DNA of 64,000 bases from Aeromicrobium sp. Root495 (GCF_001426755.1 NZ_LMFJ01000001.1:2062601-2126600), one strand, 5' to 3'; positions 17,577-26,655 are shown, numbered from the stretch's first letter. Notes: a model not told the origin generated them from the sequence alone. Program-made: numbers and translations.

Positions 17577-17813
17577 ATGGAGGTCAAGATCGGCGTGCAG
17601 AACGCCGCCCGTGAGCTGTCCGTCGAGACCGACGCCGAGCCCGACACGGTGCTCGAGCAGCTCCAGCAGTCCATCAAGGACGAGGTCGTCTTCAGCCTCA
17701 CCGACGACAAGGGCCGCACCGTCGCGGTCCCGGCCGACAAGGTCGCCTACCTGTACTTCACCGCCGACGCGGGCCGCAAGGTCGGTTTCGGGCTCGTCCC
17801 CAGCAAGAGCTGA
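17577..17813 (+). CDS. DUF3107 family protein (TB9.4-like)
   Basis: A small protein of 78 residues beginning MEVKIGVQ, the typical start of the actinobacterial DUF3107 family (Rv3208A/TB9.4). Predicted alternating beta strands and one helix; binding of ATP has not been assigned. I prefer ATG 17577; a GTG at 17571 overlaps the TetR stop and is closer to the AAGGAG at 17560-17565, so the start could be two codons earlier. Function unknown. Confidence 0.88.
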   Translation: MEVKIGVQNAARELSVETDAEPDTVLEQLQQSIKDEVVFSLTDDKGRTVAVPADKVAYLYFTADAGRKVGFGLVPSKS

Positions 17814-17836
17814 CCAGCAGCAGCCGGACGGCACGC

Positions 17837-17882
17837 AGGACGACGCATCGAGGTGGCCGCGGCCACCTCGGGGCGTCGTCCT
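17837..17882. terminator. Long bidirectional hairpin between DUF3107 and ferritin-like gene
   Basis: A perfect 20-bp palindrome (17850-17869, arms GAGGTGGCCG) is enclosed by AGGACGACG (17837-17845) and CGTCGTCCT (17874-17882). It lies between convergent genes with short T-containing sequence on the + side, so it should terminate both transcripts. Confidence 0.8.
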
Positions 17883-17895
17883 TCGTCGTCCTGGC

Positions 17896-18594
17896 TCAGG
17901 CCGCGAGGCCGAGGCGCTCCATGCGCTCGGTGTGGGCCTCGGTGATGCGCGTGAACATGCGCCCGATGGCGGTGAGATCCATGCCGGGGTGGTCGACGCC
18001 GCCCACCAGCACGGCGCTCAGGGCGTCGCGCTCGGCCACGAGGCGCTGCGCCTGGCTGAGGGCCTCGCCCATGAGCCGCCGGCCCCAGAGCGCGAGCCGC
18101 CCACCCACGCGGTGGTCGGCCACGATGGCCGAGCGCACCGCGTCGACCACGAAGTCGGAGTGGCCGGTGCCGCTCATGGTCTCCACGACGAGCGTGCGGG
18201 TGTCGGGGTCCAGGTACGCCGAGACCTCGCGGTAGAAGTCGGCGGCGAGGCCGTCGCCCACATACGCCTTGACGAGTCCCTCGAGGAAGTCGGCCGGCCG
18301 GGTCTTGGCGTGGAAGTCGTCGAAGGTGCGCCGGAACGGCTCCATGGCCTCGAAGGGGTCCTCCCCCAGCTCCACGAGCCGGTCGCGCAGCTTCACGAAG
18401 TGGTCGAACTCCGCGTTGGCCATCTCACCGACCTCCACCGAAGACCTCAGGTCGGGCGCCATCATGGCGTCCTCGACGAGCCGGTAGCAGGCCGTGACCT
18501 CGCCGTAGGCGAGCACGCCGAGCAGCTCGACGATGCCCGTCCGGTACGTCGGGTCGTCGAGCGCGGAGGGGGTGCGAGCTGCGTCATCGGCCAT
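17896..18594 (-). CDS. Ferritin-like fold protein
   Basis: The protein has 232 residues, mostly long helices as in ferritin-like four-helix bundles: YGEVTACYRLVEDAM, then MANAEFDHFVKLRDRL carry an E ... ExxxH di-metal-like pattern; a second pair is weaker (GHSDFVVDAV). It corresponds in position to the ferritin-like protein Rv3210c. ATG 18594 has TACGCT (18602-18607, minus) 7 nt upstream. Divergent from rhlE. Whether it binds iron is unproven. Confidence 0.8.
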   Translation of the reverse strand: MADDAARTPSALDDPTYRTGIVELLGVLAYGEVTACYRLVEDAMMAPDLRSSVEVGEMANAEFDHFVKLRDRLVELGEDPFEAMEPFRRTFDDFHAKTRPADFLEGLVKAYVGDGLAADFYREVSAYLDPDTRTLVVETMSGTGHSDFVVDAVRSAIVADHRVGGRLALWGRRLMGEALSQAQRLVAERDALSAVLVGGVDHPGMDLTAIGRMFTRITEAHTERMERLGLAA

Positions 18595-18647
18595 GTCGCG
18601 CAGCGTAGCGCGGGATCCCGGTGGCCCTGCGGATAGACTGACCCCCA

Positions 18648-20123
18648 ATGACTACCTTCAGAGATCTCGGCGTGCAGCCTGAGATCGCCGACGCGCTCGA
18701 GTCCGTCGGCATCACCGAACCCTTTCCCATCCAGGAGATGACGCTGTCGGTCGCCCTCGCAGGCACCGACCTCATCGGCCAGGCGCGCACCGGGACGGGA
18801 AAGACCTTCGCCTTCGCGATCCCCGTCATCCAGCGCACCGTCGCGCCGCACGACCCGGCGTTCCAGGAGATGGCACGCCCCGGAAAGCCGCAGGCCCTCA
18901 TCATCACGCCCACGCGTGAGCTCACGATCCAGGTCTTCCGCGACATCCAGACGGCGTCGGCCAACAGCGGCACCCGCAACCTCGTGATCTACGGCGGCGT
19001 GCCCTACGAGCCGCAGCTCGAGGCGCTGTCCACCGGCGTCGAGATCGTGGTGGGCACCCCCGGCCGCGTGCTCGACCTCGCCAACCGCGGTGCGCTCGAC
19101 CTGTCGCAGGTGAAGTCCGTCGTGCTCGACGAGGCCGACGAGATGCTCGACCTGGGCTTCCTGCCCGACGTCGAGTCCATCCTGTCCAAGACGCCCGACT
19201 CGCGCCAGACGCTGCTCTTCTCGGCCACCATGCCGGGCGCCATCGTGAGCCTCGCGCGCAAGCACATGAGCCACCCCATGAACATTCGGGCGGAGTCCCA
19301 CGAGGACACCCAGATGGTGCCCACCACGGCGCAGTTCGTGTGGCAGGCCCACGACATGGACAAGCCCGAGGTCGTGGCCCGCATCCTGCAGGCCGACGAC
19401 GTCGGACGCGTCATCGTCTTCACGCGCACCAAGCGCACCGCTCAGCGCGTGGCCGACGACCTCGCCGACCGTGGCTTCCCCGCGTCGCCGCTGCACGGCG
19501 ACATGGCGCAGACGGCCCGCGAGAAGGCGCTCCAGCGCTTCCGCGACGGCAAGATCAACATCCTCGTGGCCACCGACGTCGCGGCCCGCGGCATCGACGT
19601 CGCCGGCATCACGCACGTCATCAACTACAACTGCCCCGAGGACCACAAGACCTACGTGCACCGCATCGGCCGCACGGGTCGCGCCGGCGCCTCGGGCATC
19701 GCGGTCACGTTCGTCGACTGGGCCGACCTGCAGCGCTGGAAGCTCATCAACAAGGAGCTCGACCTGCCGTTCGACGAGCCGCAGGAGACGTACTCCACCT
19801 CCGAGCACCTCTTCCACGACCTCGGCATCGACCGCAACGTCAAGGGTCGCCTGAAGCCGCCGTCGCCCAAGGAGGACAAGCCTCGCGAGGGCCAGGGCGG
19901 TGGCCGCTCCGGCGGTCAGCGCAGTGGGGGCGGCCAGCGCAACGGCGAGCGCCGTTCCGGTGGCGAGCGCCAGGGTGGAGCCGAGCGTCGCTCCGGCGGC
20001 GACCGACCGCAGGGCGAGGCGGTCAAGGCCTCCGAAAACGGCGAGGGCGGCGCGAGCAAGAGCCGCAACCGCCGTCGTCGCAGCCGCACGCGCAGCGGCG
20101 AGACGGTCAAGCCCGCCGAGTAG
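18648..20123 (+). CDS. rhlE: DEAD-box RNA helicase RhlE
   Basis: The protein has 491 residues. The Q motif is PFPIQ, motif I ARTGTGKT (46-53), motif II DEAD near residue 161, motif III SAT and motif VI HRIGRTGR, so the core is complete (residues 1-385). Residues 400-491 form a disordered Arg/Gly/Ser tail (GGRSGG, GGQRSGGG, NRRRRSRTRS), an RGG-like RNA-binding region usual for actinobacterial RhlE/CsdA. TAGACT (18634-18639) lies 8 nt before the ATG. A strong intrinsic terminator follows. Confidence 0.93.
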   Translation: MTTFRDLGVQPEIADALESVGITEPFPIQEMTLSVALAGTDLIGQARTGTGKTFAFAIPVIQRTVAPHDPAFQEMARPGKPQALIITPTRELTIQVFRDIQTASANSGTRNLVIYGGVPYEPQLEALSTGVEIVVGTPGRVLDLANRGALDLSQVKSVVLDEADEMLDLGFLPDVESILSKTPDSRQTLLFSATMPGAIVSLARKHMSHPMNIRAESHEDTQMVPTTAQFVWQAHDMDKPEVVARILQADDVGRVIVFTRTKRTAQRVADDLADRGFPASPLHGDMAQTAREKALQRFRDGKINILVATDVAARGIDVAGITHVINYNCPEDHKTYVHRIGRTGRAGASGIAVTFVDWADLQRWKLINKELDLPFDEPQETYSTSEHLFHDLGIDRNVKGRLKPPSPKEDKPREGQGGGRSGGQRSGGGQRNGERRSGGERQGGAERRSGGDRPQGEAVKASENGEGGASKSRNRRRRSRTRSGETVKPAE

Positions 20124-20137
20124 GCACCAGACACGGA

Positions 20138-20180
20138 GGCTTCGGCAGGCTCAGCAGACAGAGCCTGCCGAGGCCTTTTT
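20138..20180 (+). terminator. Rho-independent terminator of rhlE
   Basis: A 15-bp stem with one G-T pair (20138-20152 with 20161-20175), an 8-nt loop and a T5 tract at 20176-20180. It is the clearest intrinsic terminator in the window. Confidence 0.92.
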
Positions 20181-20197
20181 CTGTGCCCGACCGCGGG

Positions 20198-20860
20198 TCA
20201 GGCCGTGACGACGACCTTGGTCCCCACCGGAGCGAAGTCCCACAGCGCCTTGGCGTCGTCGGGCCACTGCCGCACGCACCCCGACGAGAGCGGGGTGCCC
20301 AGCTGGGCCTTGGTCTGCTCGAGGACACCGTCGTTGTCGCGCGGCACCGAGTGGAACCCGATGGGGGCGTTCTTGCCCTGGGTGAAGCGCACGAACCACT
20401 TCATGGTGCCGGAGTAGTCGAACGCCGTGGCCTGCTCGGTGCGGGACTGGACGGCGTACGTGCCGGGATCGAGGTTGTCGTACCTGCTCCCCGAGGCGAG
20501 GTAGGTGCGCTCGACCTTGCCGGAGTCACCGATGAGCCACACGCGCTGCTTGGACTCCGAGAACACGATCCGACGCCCGTCGCCCGAGCCCTCGGGCAGG
20601 GCGGTGGCGGCCTTGGCCACCTCGGCCTGCAGCGCACGGTCGGCGACGGCCGTGGCGACGGCCTGCGTCTGGGCCTCGAGCCGCACGGACTCCAGCGCGG
20701 AGGTGCCGGAGACGCTGGCGTCGGCAGCGCCGCCGCGTACCTGGCCGACGAGCGCGACCGACCCGATGACGAGGGTCAGCGCGAACGCGCCCGCCAGTGC
20801 GCCGGCCCGGCGCCGGTTGGCGCGGACCTGGCGGTGCGAAGGACGGGTGCGGGGTGCCAC
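20198..20860 (-). CDS. L,D-transpeptidase (YkuD domain), membrane-anchored
   Basis: The protein has 220 residues. An N-terminal basic stretch (RRAGALAG) is followed by a transmembrane anchor (residues ~21-40). The YkuD catalytic region has IGFHSVP and SSGCVRQ with nucleophile Cys195. Such enzymes make or edit 3-3 crosslinks in peptidoglycan or attach proteins to it. It is shorter than the Ig-domain Ldt of mycobacteria. GTG 20860 lies 6 nt from TAGACT (20867-20872, minus). It converges on rhlE across the terminator. Confidence 0.9.
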   Translation of the reverse strand: MAPRTRPSHRQVRANRRRAGALAGAFALTLVIGSVALVGQVRGGAADASVSGTSALESVRLEAQTQAVATAVADRALQAEVAKAATALPEGSGDGRRIVFSESKQRVWLIGDSGKVERTYLASGSRYDNLDPGTYAVQSRTEQATAFDYSGTMKWFVRFTQGKNAPIGFHSVPRDNDGVLEQTKAQLGTPLSSGCVRQWPDDAKALWDFAPVGTKVVVTA

Positions 20861-20911
20861 GGGTCGAGTCTACCGAGCGGCGCTGGTCTGTCAGGGACCC
20901 GGCGACGTCGG

Positions 20912-21667
20912 TCAGTCGCCGAGGAGTCCGGCGGCCAGCTGACGGTACGCGTCGGCACCCTTGTGGGTGCGGCTCGTCCCGAGGATGCTGCGACCGATGG
21001 CCGGGGCCTCGGCGAACCGGATCGACTTGGGGATGGCCGGCTCCAGCACCGGGAGGTCGTACGTCTCCTGGATGGCCTCGAGGACGGCGCGGGCGTGGTT
21101 GGTGCGCCCGTCGTACATCGTGGGGAGCACCCCCCAGATCTCGAGCTCGGAGTTGATGAACTGCTTGACGTCGTGGACGGTGTCGAGCAGCTGGCCCACG
21201 CTGCGGTGCGCGAGCGTCTCGGCCTGCAGTGGGATGAGCACCTTCTGGGACGCCGAGAGGGCACCCACCGTGAGCACGCCGAGCGTGGGCGGGCAGTCGA
21301 TGAGGATCCAGTCGTAGTCGTCGGCCACCTTGTCGAGCGCGACCCGGAGCCGCTGCTCGCGGCCCGTGCGGTTGACGAGCGCCTCCTCGGCCTGGGTGAC
21401 CGTGATGTTGCTCGGCAGCAGGTGCATGCCGTCGTCGGTGACCACGATGGCGTCGTCGGGCTTGGCCTTGCCGAGCAGGACCTCGCCGACCGTGACGTCG
21501 ACGTCCTCGGGGTCGATGCCGAGCGAGAACGTGAGTCCGCCCTGGGGGTCGAGGTCGACGAGGAGCACGCGCTGCGAACGCTCCGTCAGCGCCGCGCCGA
21601 GGGAGGCCACCGTGGTCGTCTTGCCCACGCCGCCCTTCTGGTTCACCACACTGATCGTCGTCGTCAC
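20912..21667 (-). CDS. ParA-family ATPase
   Basis: The protein has 251 residues. A deviant Walker A KGGVGKT is at 11-17, then LLVDLDPQG (Walker A') and LIDCPPTLG (Walker B). No N-terminal HTH and no parB partner nearby, so it is an orphan ParA/Soj-like protein, as in Rv3213c of the same block. Likely role: positioning of DNA or a protein complex; cargo unknown. GTG 21667 has a CATGAT hexamer 6 nt upstream, shared with the divergent SDR promoter region (21668-21711). Confidence 0.9.
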   Translation of the reverse strand: MTTTISVVNQKGGVGKTTTVASLGAALTERSQRVLLVDLDPQGGLTFSLGIDPEDVDVTVGEVLLGKAKPDDAIVVTDDGMHLLPSNITVTQAEEALVNRTGREQRLRVALDKVADDYDWILIDCPPTLGVLTVGALSASQKVLIPLQAETLAHRSVGQLLDTVHDVKQFINSELEIWGVLPTMYDGRTNHARAVLEAIQETYDLPVLEPAIPKSIRFAEAPAIGRSILGTSRTHKGADAYRQLAAGLLGD

Positions 21668-21711
21668 GGGGCCATCATGCCATCGTTCCGACCCGTGGCA
21701 TGCTGGCGACC

Positions 21712-22467
21712 ATGACGCGCGCCCTGATCACCGGACCCACTGCAGGCATCGGCCACTCCTTCGCCCGCGCGTTGGCCGCACAAGGCCACGACCTGGTGCT
21801 CGTGGCCCGCGACGAGCAGCGCCTGGAGGCCATCTCCGCCGAGCTCTCCGCCGAGCACGGCATCGACGTCGAGGTGGTCGTGGCCGACCTCACCGACCCC
21901 GAGGCGGTGAGCCGTGTCGAGAACGCCCTCGCCAGCACCGCCAAGCCCGTCGACCTGCTCGTCAACAACGCCGGCGCCTCCCTCGCCGGCTGGTTCGGCA
22001 CCACCGACATCGCCGACGAGGACCGTCAGCTCGACCTCCTCGTGCGCGCCCCGATGCATCTCATGGACACCGCCATCAAGGTCATGAGCGGACGCGGGCA
22101 CGGGCAGGTCATCAACGTGGCCAGCGTCGCCGCGTTCACGCCCCGTGGTGCCTACTCGGCCCACAAGGCGTGGCTCGTCAACCTCTCCCAGTGGGCCGAC
22201 ATCCACTACGCCGACGCGGGCGTGCGCGTCATGGCCCTGTGCCCGGGCTTCGTGCGCACCGAGTTCCACCAGCGCGGCGAGATGGACGTCTCGGGCGTCC
22301 CCCGCTGGATGTGGCTGAAGTCCGACCGGCTCGTGCGCGACGCCCTCTCCGACCTCGCGAAGGGCAAGCGACTCTCCATCCCCAGCAAGCGCTACAAGGT
22401 GCTGAGCACCATCTCGCGCTACGCCCCCGCCCCGCTCGTCGCTCGGGTCGCCAAGCGCGGTCGATGA
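21712..22467 (+). CDS. Short-chain dehydrogenase/reductase
   Basis: The protein has 251 residues. The cofactor motif is TGPTAGIG (7-14), followed by NNAG and the catalytic Ser138 (NVASVAAF), Tyr148 and Lys152 (YSAHK). Residues 220-251 are basic. It belongs to classical SDRs of the DltE/YqjQ type. Substrate unknown. Its stop overlaps the ATG of the alpha/beta hydrolase (ATGA), so the two work as one transcriptional unit. Confidence 0.88.
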   Translation: MTRALITGPTAGIGHSFARALAAQGHDLVLVARDEQRLEAISAELSAEHGIDVEVVVADLTDPEAVSRVENALASTAKPVDLLVNNAGASLAGWFGTTDIADEDRQLDLLVRAPMHLMDTAIKVMSGRGHGQVINVASVAAFTPRGAYSAHKAWLVNLSQWADIHYADAGVRVMALCPGFVRTEFHQRGEMDVSGVPRWMWLKSDRLVRDALSDLAKGKRLSIPSKRYKVLSTISRYAPAPLVARVAKRGR

Positions 22468-23297
22468 GCACGCCCACCACCCTGGCCCTGCCCGACGGCG
22501 TGGTGCCGACCGCCGTCGACACCTCGCGCGGCTCCTTCGCCGCCCACACCGTCCGCGTGGCCGAGCCGCGCGGCCACGTGCTCCTCGTGCCCGGCTGGAC
22601 CGGCAGCAAGGAGGACATGACGCAGGTCCTCCCTCTCCTCGCCGCCGCGGGCCTCGACGCCACGGCCTACGACCAGAGGGGCCAGCACGAGACGCCCGGG
22701 ACCGACCACGACGACTACTCCCTCCACGGCTTCGGTGCCGACGCGGTGGCCGTGGGCCGCGCGGTCTCCTCGACCCCGGCACACCTGCTCGGGCACTCGT
22801 TCGGCGGGCTCGTGGCCCAGTGGGCCGTCCTGGCCGATCCCTCGGCGTGGCGCACCCTGAGCCTGCTGTGCACCGGGCCCGGCGCGCTCGGCGACTCCCC
22901 CGTCCGGCCGCTGGTCCGGATGGTCGAGGCGTTCGACGAGGACCGGCCGATGCTCGAGATCCACGAGGCGCGCCAGGGTGACGCCCTCGGTGCGTACCCG
23001 CCCGGCATCGAGGCCTTCCTCGCCGAGCGCTTCACCAACAACGCCCGGGCCTCGATCCGTGCCATCACCCAGTTGCTCGTCGACGCGCCCGACCGGGTCG
23101 ACGCCGTGGCGTCGGTCGGCCTGCCCACGTGGGTCGCCCGCGGCGAGCGCGACGACGCCTGGCCCCACGACGAGCAGGACCGCATGGCCCAACGTCTCGG
23201 CACCTCCGTCGTGCTCCTCGACGCAGCGCACTCCCCCGGCGTCGAGAACCCCGAAGGTCTCGCCGAGGCCTGGCTCCCGTTCCTCGTGTCGCACTGA
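22464..23297 (+). CDS. Alpha/beta hydrolase
   Basis: The protein has 277 residues. The oxyanion-region motif LVPGWTGSKED, the nucleophile elbow GHSFGG (Ser112), an acidic residue in RGERDDAWP and the His in DAAHSPGVE give a full triad. It resembles esterase/lipase-type hydrolases that act on small acyl esters. Coupled to the upstream SDR by ATGA overlap; ends 17 bp before the convergent GT61 gene, with no terminator visible. Confidence 0.85.
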   Translation: MSTPTTLALPDGVVPTAVDTSRGSFAAHTVRVAEPRGHVLLVPGWTGSKEDMTQVLPLLAAAGLDATAYDQRGQHETPGTDHDDYSLHGFGADAVAVGRAVSSTPAHLLGHSFGGLVAQWAVLADPSAWRTLSLLCTGPGALGDSPVRPLVRMVEAFDEDRPMLEIHEARQGDALGAYPPGIEAFLAERFTNNARASIRAITQLLVDAPDRVDAVASVGLPTWVARGERDDAWPHDEQDRMAQRLGTSVVLLDAAHSPGVENPEGLAEAWLPFLVSH

Positions 23298-23314
23298 CGC
23301 AGGACGCGGATTCC

Positions 23315-24544
23315 TCAGGCGCGGTCGCGCTCCGCGAGCAGCCGGTCGACGGCGGCCACGACTCGGGCGGGATCGATCTCGATGTCGGCCAGGATCGCGT
23401 TCATGGGCGAGCCGGGGCCGTACCGGGAGACGTCGCCGTCGACGAGGTACTCGTACCGGGCGCCCGGGATGCACCGGGTGATCGACCAGTAGCACTGGTT
23501 GACGTACGAGGCCGTGAAGAGCTCGAGGACCGTGACGCCGGCCGGCGCGAAGAGCACGTTGGTCAGGGCCGCTCCGTGGGGGCCGACGATGATCTCGGCC
23601 GCGGAGAAGACGTCGATCTGCTCCTGCGGAGAGAGCCCGCCGGGCTCGACCTTCTCGAACCCACGGGCCTCGAGGAGCTCCCAGAGCTCGTCCTCGCGGA
23701 CGACGCGGCGGCTGTTGGGCTGCGTGCCGCGCGTGACGTAGAGGCGACGCGGCCGTGGGTCGGCGGCGGGGCTCGGGCGCAGGTGCTGCCGCACCCAGTC
23801 CACGACCGGCTGGGGAGCGATCTCGAGCACGTTGGGGATCGACGGGACGAACAACCGGTCGGCCCGCACCGCGACGTCGGGTCCGTCCTCCACCACGGGG
23901 AGATGGCCGTAGCCCGCGATCTCGAGGAGCGTGCGCTGCCAGCCGCGCGCCAGCGGCACCAGGATCGTCGGTGCCTCCTCGGCGCCGGGGACCGAGTCGG
24001 CGTAGACGCCCAGGCGCGGCAGGACGTCGGTGAGGAAGTGGTAGTAGTTGGCGCTTCCCCGGGTCGCGAGCACGAGGAGGTCGCCCTCGACGCGCGTCAC
24101 CTGCGGCAGCCGCCCCTTGAGGTACAGCGGGTGCTCACGCCACGTGGGCGTGCCGAAGTACGGGCTGGTGGTGGCGTCGAGCAGCCCCGAACGGCTGATG
24201 ACGGCGCCCGTGTCGCCCACCACGGTGCCGTCGGCGATCTCGAGGCAGAACGACGGCGGCACCACGGCGCGGTCGGCCCGCGCGAAGACCCAGTGCCCCG
24301 CGGGCTCGCCGGCAGGTGGCTCCCGCACCAGCGGGGCCTCGGGGACCAGCCCGTGCACGACCACGCCGGAGTCGGCGACCTGGGACCAGCCCTCGACCGC
24401 CGTCACGGCGCCCCGCGGCACCGCCCGCTCACCCAGGAACGGACGGAACCGACGCGCGACGAGGCCGACGGCGAACGTCAGGATGCGGTGGGCGCGCTTG
24501 GCGTAGGGCCAGAGCGGCTGCAGCCGCGGTGGCAGCTTGCTCAC
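23315..24544 (-). CDS. Glycosyltransferase family 61 (DUF563) protein
   Basis: The protein has 409 residues. The GT61 hallmark GPHGAALTN is near residue 325, preceded by LYVTRGTQPNSRRVVREDEL and followed by LELF. An N-terminal hydrophobic-basic segment may tether it to the membrane. GT61 enzymes transfer sugars onto polysaccharides or glycoproteins. It is followed on the same strand after 21 nt by FkbM methyltransferase upstream, so these are probably co-transcribed as part of the glycan group. Confidence 0.88.
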   Translation of the reverse strand: MSKLPPRLQPLWPYAKRAHRILTFAVGLVARRFRPFLGERAVPRGAVTAVEGWSQVADSGVVVHGLVPEAPLVREPPAGEPAGHWVFARADRAVVPPSFCLEIADGTVVGDTGAVISRSGLLDATTSPYFGTPTWREHPLYLKGRLPQVTRVEGDLLVLATRGSANYYHFLTDVLPRLGVYADSVPGAEEAPTILVPLARGWQRTLLEIAGYGHLPVVEDGPDVAVRADRLFVPSIPNVLEIAPQPVVDWVRQHLRPSPAADPRPRRLYVTRGTQPNSRRVVREDELWELLEARGFEKVEPGGLSPQEQIDVFSAAEIIVGPHGAALTNVLFAPAGVTVLELFTASYVNQCYWSITRCIPGARYEYLVDGDVSRYGPGSPMNAILADIEIDPARVVAAVDRLLAERDRA

Positions 24545-24565
24545 GAAGGCGTCAGCGCCGCCGTG

Positions 24566-25393
24566 TCACGGACGGGGAGCGGGACCGGTCGTCCCACCGC
24601 GCGACAACCAGGCCAGGCCGAGGTTGTCGGCGTAGGGCTTGCGGTCGACGACGGTGAGCCCGGCGCGGCCGAAGAAGTCCTCCAGCTCGGCCCAGGAGTG
24701 GCCCGGCAGGTTGTGGTACTCGAGCACGACCTTGCTCACGTCGGCCCAGTCGGCCGGGTCGGAGCCGAGCACCATGTCGTACTCGCCGCCCTCGGTGTCG
24801 ATCTTGACGATGTCGGCCGAGCGGCCGCTCACCGTGAGGGCCTCACGCATGGAGACCGCGGGGACCGAGACGCGCGGGACGTCCTCCTCGTCGAGGTGCA
24901 GCACGCCGTTGTGGCCGCTCGCGGCACCGTAATCGGCGATCTCGAGCGTGCCGGCCTCGGCGCGGACGGCGAGGTTGTTGCCGTGGACCCGAGCGGTCTG
25001 GCCGTTGAGCTCGATGTTGCGCGTCAGGTAGCCCGACGTCGTGGGCGAGGCCTCGTAGGCGTCGACGCGAGCCTGCGGCAGGAGGTGCGCGGCGGCGACG
25101 GAGAAGCAGCCCACGTGGGCGCCGATGTCGAGCACGTTGGCATCGGCACGAAGGTCCTCGGTGAGCCAGTCGAGGCGGTACTCGTCCTCGACCAGGATCT
25201 CGTAGACCGGCACGCGGGCGCCTGGCTCGTTGGGGATGACGACGTTGACGCCGTCCTTGATCTTGTACTCGATCTCCGCCGGGCTGCCTGTCACCGCGTG
25301 ACGAGCGATGGCGCTGAGCACGCCCACGCCGTTGGAGAAGCTCCCCACGGTCTGTCGCACCCGACGCGCAACCAGCTGCGTGCCTCTCGCCAT
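24566..25393 (-). CDS. FkbM-family SAM methyltransferase
   Basis: The protein has 275 residues. Class I motif I is VLDIGAHVGCF; then DAYEASPTT (motif II) and DIVKIDTEGGEYDMV, the FkbM-specific acid motif. FkbM-type enzymes O-methylate sugar hydroxyls in polysaccharides and natural products. ATG 25393 follows a 68-nt leader from a TATACT -10 at 25468-25473. It precedes the GT61 gene, fitting modification of the same glycan. Confidence 0.88.
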   Translation of the reverse strand: MARGTQLVARRVRQTVGSFSNGVGVLSAIARHAVTGSPAEIEYKIKDGVNVVIPNEPGARVPVYEILVEDEYRLDWLTEDLRADANVLDIGAHVGCFSVAAAHLLPQARVDAYEASPTTSGYLTRNIELNGQTARVHGNNLAVRAEAGTLEIADYGAASGHNGVLHLDEEDVPRVSVPAVSMREALTVSGRSADIVKIDTEGGEYDMVLGSDPADWADVSKVVLEYHNLPGHSWAELEDFFGRAGLTVVDRKPYADNLGLAWLSRGGTTGPAPRP

Positions 25394-25467
25394 GTCCCCA
25401 CACCTCACAGATCAGTCGCGGACGAAGCCGCGGGAAGGGCGTCACGAGAGCTCGCACGCCGGGTCGA

Positions 25468-25473
25468 AGTATA
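25468..25473 (-). promoter_or_regulatory. -10 element TATACT upstream of FkbM/GT61 operon
   Basis: TATACT on the minus strand lies in a locally AT-rich patch (25468-25480), unusual for this window. No good -35 at 17 nt, so it may need an activator. Confidence 0.5.
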
Positions 25474-25536
25474 TCGATCTCGATCGCTGCTGGAGGCGAC
25501 ACGCAGAACTCGTGCGGCCCGTCACGGCGAAGGTCG

Positions 25537-26592
25537 TCAGAGGTAGTCGGCCGACTCCTCCACCCCGGTCGCCAGGCGACGCAGGTCGGTCTGGACCATG
25601 TCCTTGACCAGGGTCTCGAAGTCCACCATCGGCTGCCAACCGAGCCGTTCCCTCGCCCGGCCGGCGTCGCCGAGCAGGCTCGAGGCCTGGATGGTGCTCC
25701 ACATGGAGGGCTGCAGGTCGACGTGGTCGAGCGCGTCGTCGCGACCGACCGCCGCGAAGGCCACCTGCAGCATGTCGCGCAGCGTGCGGCTCTCCCCCGT
25801 GGCCACGACGTAGTCCGCGGGCGCCTCGTGGTCGAGGGCGGCGACGAGGGCGGTGGCCACGTCGCTCGCCGAGCCCCAGTCGCGCTCCACGTCGAGGGAG
25901 CCCAGCGTGATGCGGGCGTCACGACCCAGCGAGACCTCCGCCGCGAGCCGCGCGATGCGCCCCGCCACGAACTGACGTCCGCGGAACGGGCTCTCGTGGT
26001 TGAACAGGATCATGCCGCAGCCGAAGACCTCGTGGCGGTCGCGGTACGCGTTGACCGCGTAGTGCGCGGCGCTCTTGGAGACCGCGTAGGGCGTGCGCGG
26101 GTCGTGCGCGATGCCCTCCGTCAGCCGGCCGACCGTCTCCGGGCCGAACATCTCCGCGCTCGAGGCCTGGAGGAACCGCGGCGCGAAGCCGACCTCGTCT
26201 CGGAAGCGCACGACCTCCTCGAGCATCTCCACGACCGCCACGCTGTTGGTCATCATGACCTCGGTCGCGGCCTGCCAGCTCGCCTGCACCGCGCTGAAGC
26301 CGGCGAGGTTGTAGATCGAGCGGGGGCGGTGGCGCCGCAGCAGGGCCGCGAAGCCCTCCACGTCGCGCTGGTCGTGCTCGACGATCTCGACGCCCCCGAT
26401 GTAGGCCCTCATCCGGTCGACGCTGCGCGACCCGGGCCGGATGGTGCCGACGACCCGCCAGCCGCGTTCCATCAACAGGCGCGACACGTACATGCCGTCC
26501 TGCCCGGCCACGCCCGTGACGAGCGCGACCGGCGCGTCGGCCGAGGGCACGACGGCGGCAGGCGCGGAGGCGGAGGACGACACAGGACGCAT
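25537..26592 (-). CDS. GDP-mannose 4,6-dehydratase-like NAD-dependent epimerase/dehydratase
   Basis: The protein has 351 residues. The nucleotide motif is TGVAGQDGMY, the catalytic segment SSAEMFG, the pair YAVSK, and FNHESPFRG matches the GMD family motif FNHESPRRG. GMD makes GDP-4-keto-6-deoxymannose, the precursor of fucose- and rhamnose-type sugars. The usual partner GMER/fcl is not adjacent. ATG 26592 is the only plausible start; the longer upstream frame is low complexity. A ~20-residue Ala/Ser-rich lead precedes the Rossmann fold. Confidence 0.85.
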   Translation of the reverse strand: MRPVSSSASAPAAVVPSADAPVALVTGVAGQDGMYVSRLLMERGWRVVGTIRPGSRSVDRMRAYIGGVEIVEHDQRDVEGFAALLRRHRPRSIYNLAGFSAVQASWQAATEVMMTNSVAVVEMLEEVVRFRDEVGFAPRFLQASSAEMFGPETVGRLTEGIAHDPRTPYAVSKSAAHYAVNAYRDRHEVFGCGMILFNHESPFRGRQFVAGRIARLAAEVSLGRDARITLGSLDVERDWGSASDVATALVAALDHEAPADYVVATGESRTLRDMLQVAFAAVGRDDALDHVDLQPSMWSTIQASSLLGDAGRARERLGWQPMVDFETLVKDMVQTDLRRLATGVEESADYL

Positions 26593-26617
26593 GGTCTCAA
26601 CAACGAGCGACTCCTGC

Positions 26618-26655
26618 CAGCGTGACGGGCCGATCGTCACGAAAGCGTCACGCTG
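26618..26655. promoter_or_regulatory. Inverted repeat CAGCGTGACG / CGTCACGCTG upstream of the GMD-like gene
   Basis: Perfect 10-bp arms (26618-26627 and 26646-26655) separated by 18 nt that contain a third CGTCACG. It sits 26-63 bp upstream of the GMD-like start. Could be a regulator site or a structured leader. Confidence 0.45.
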
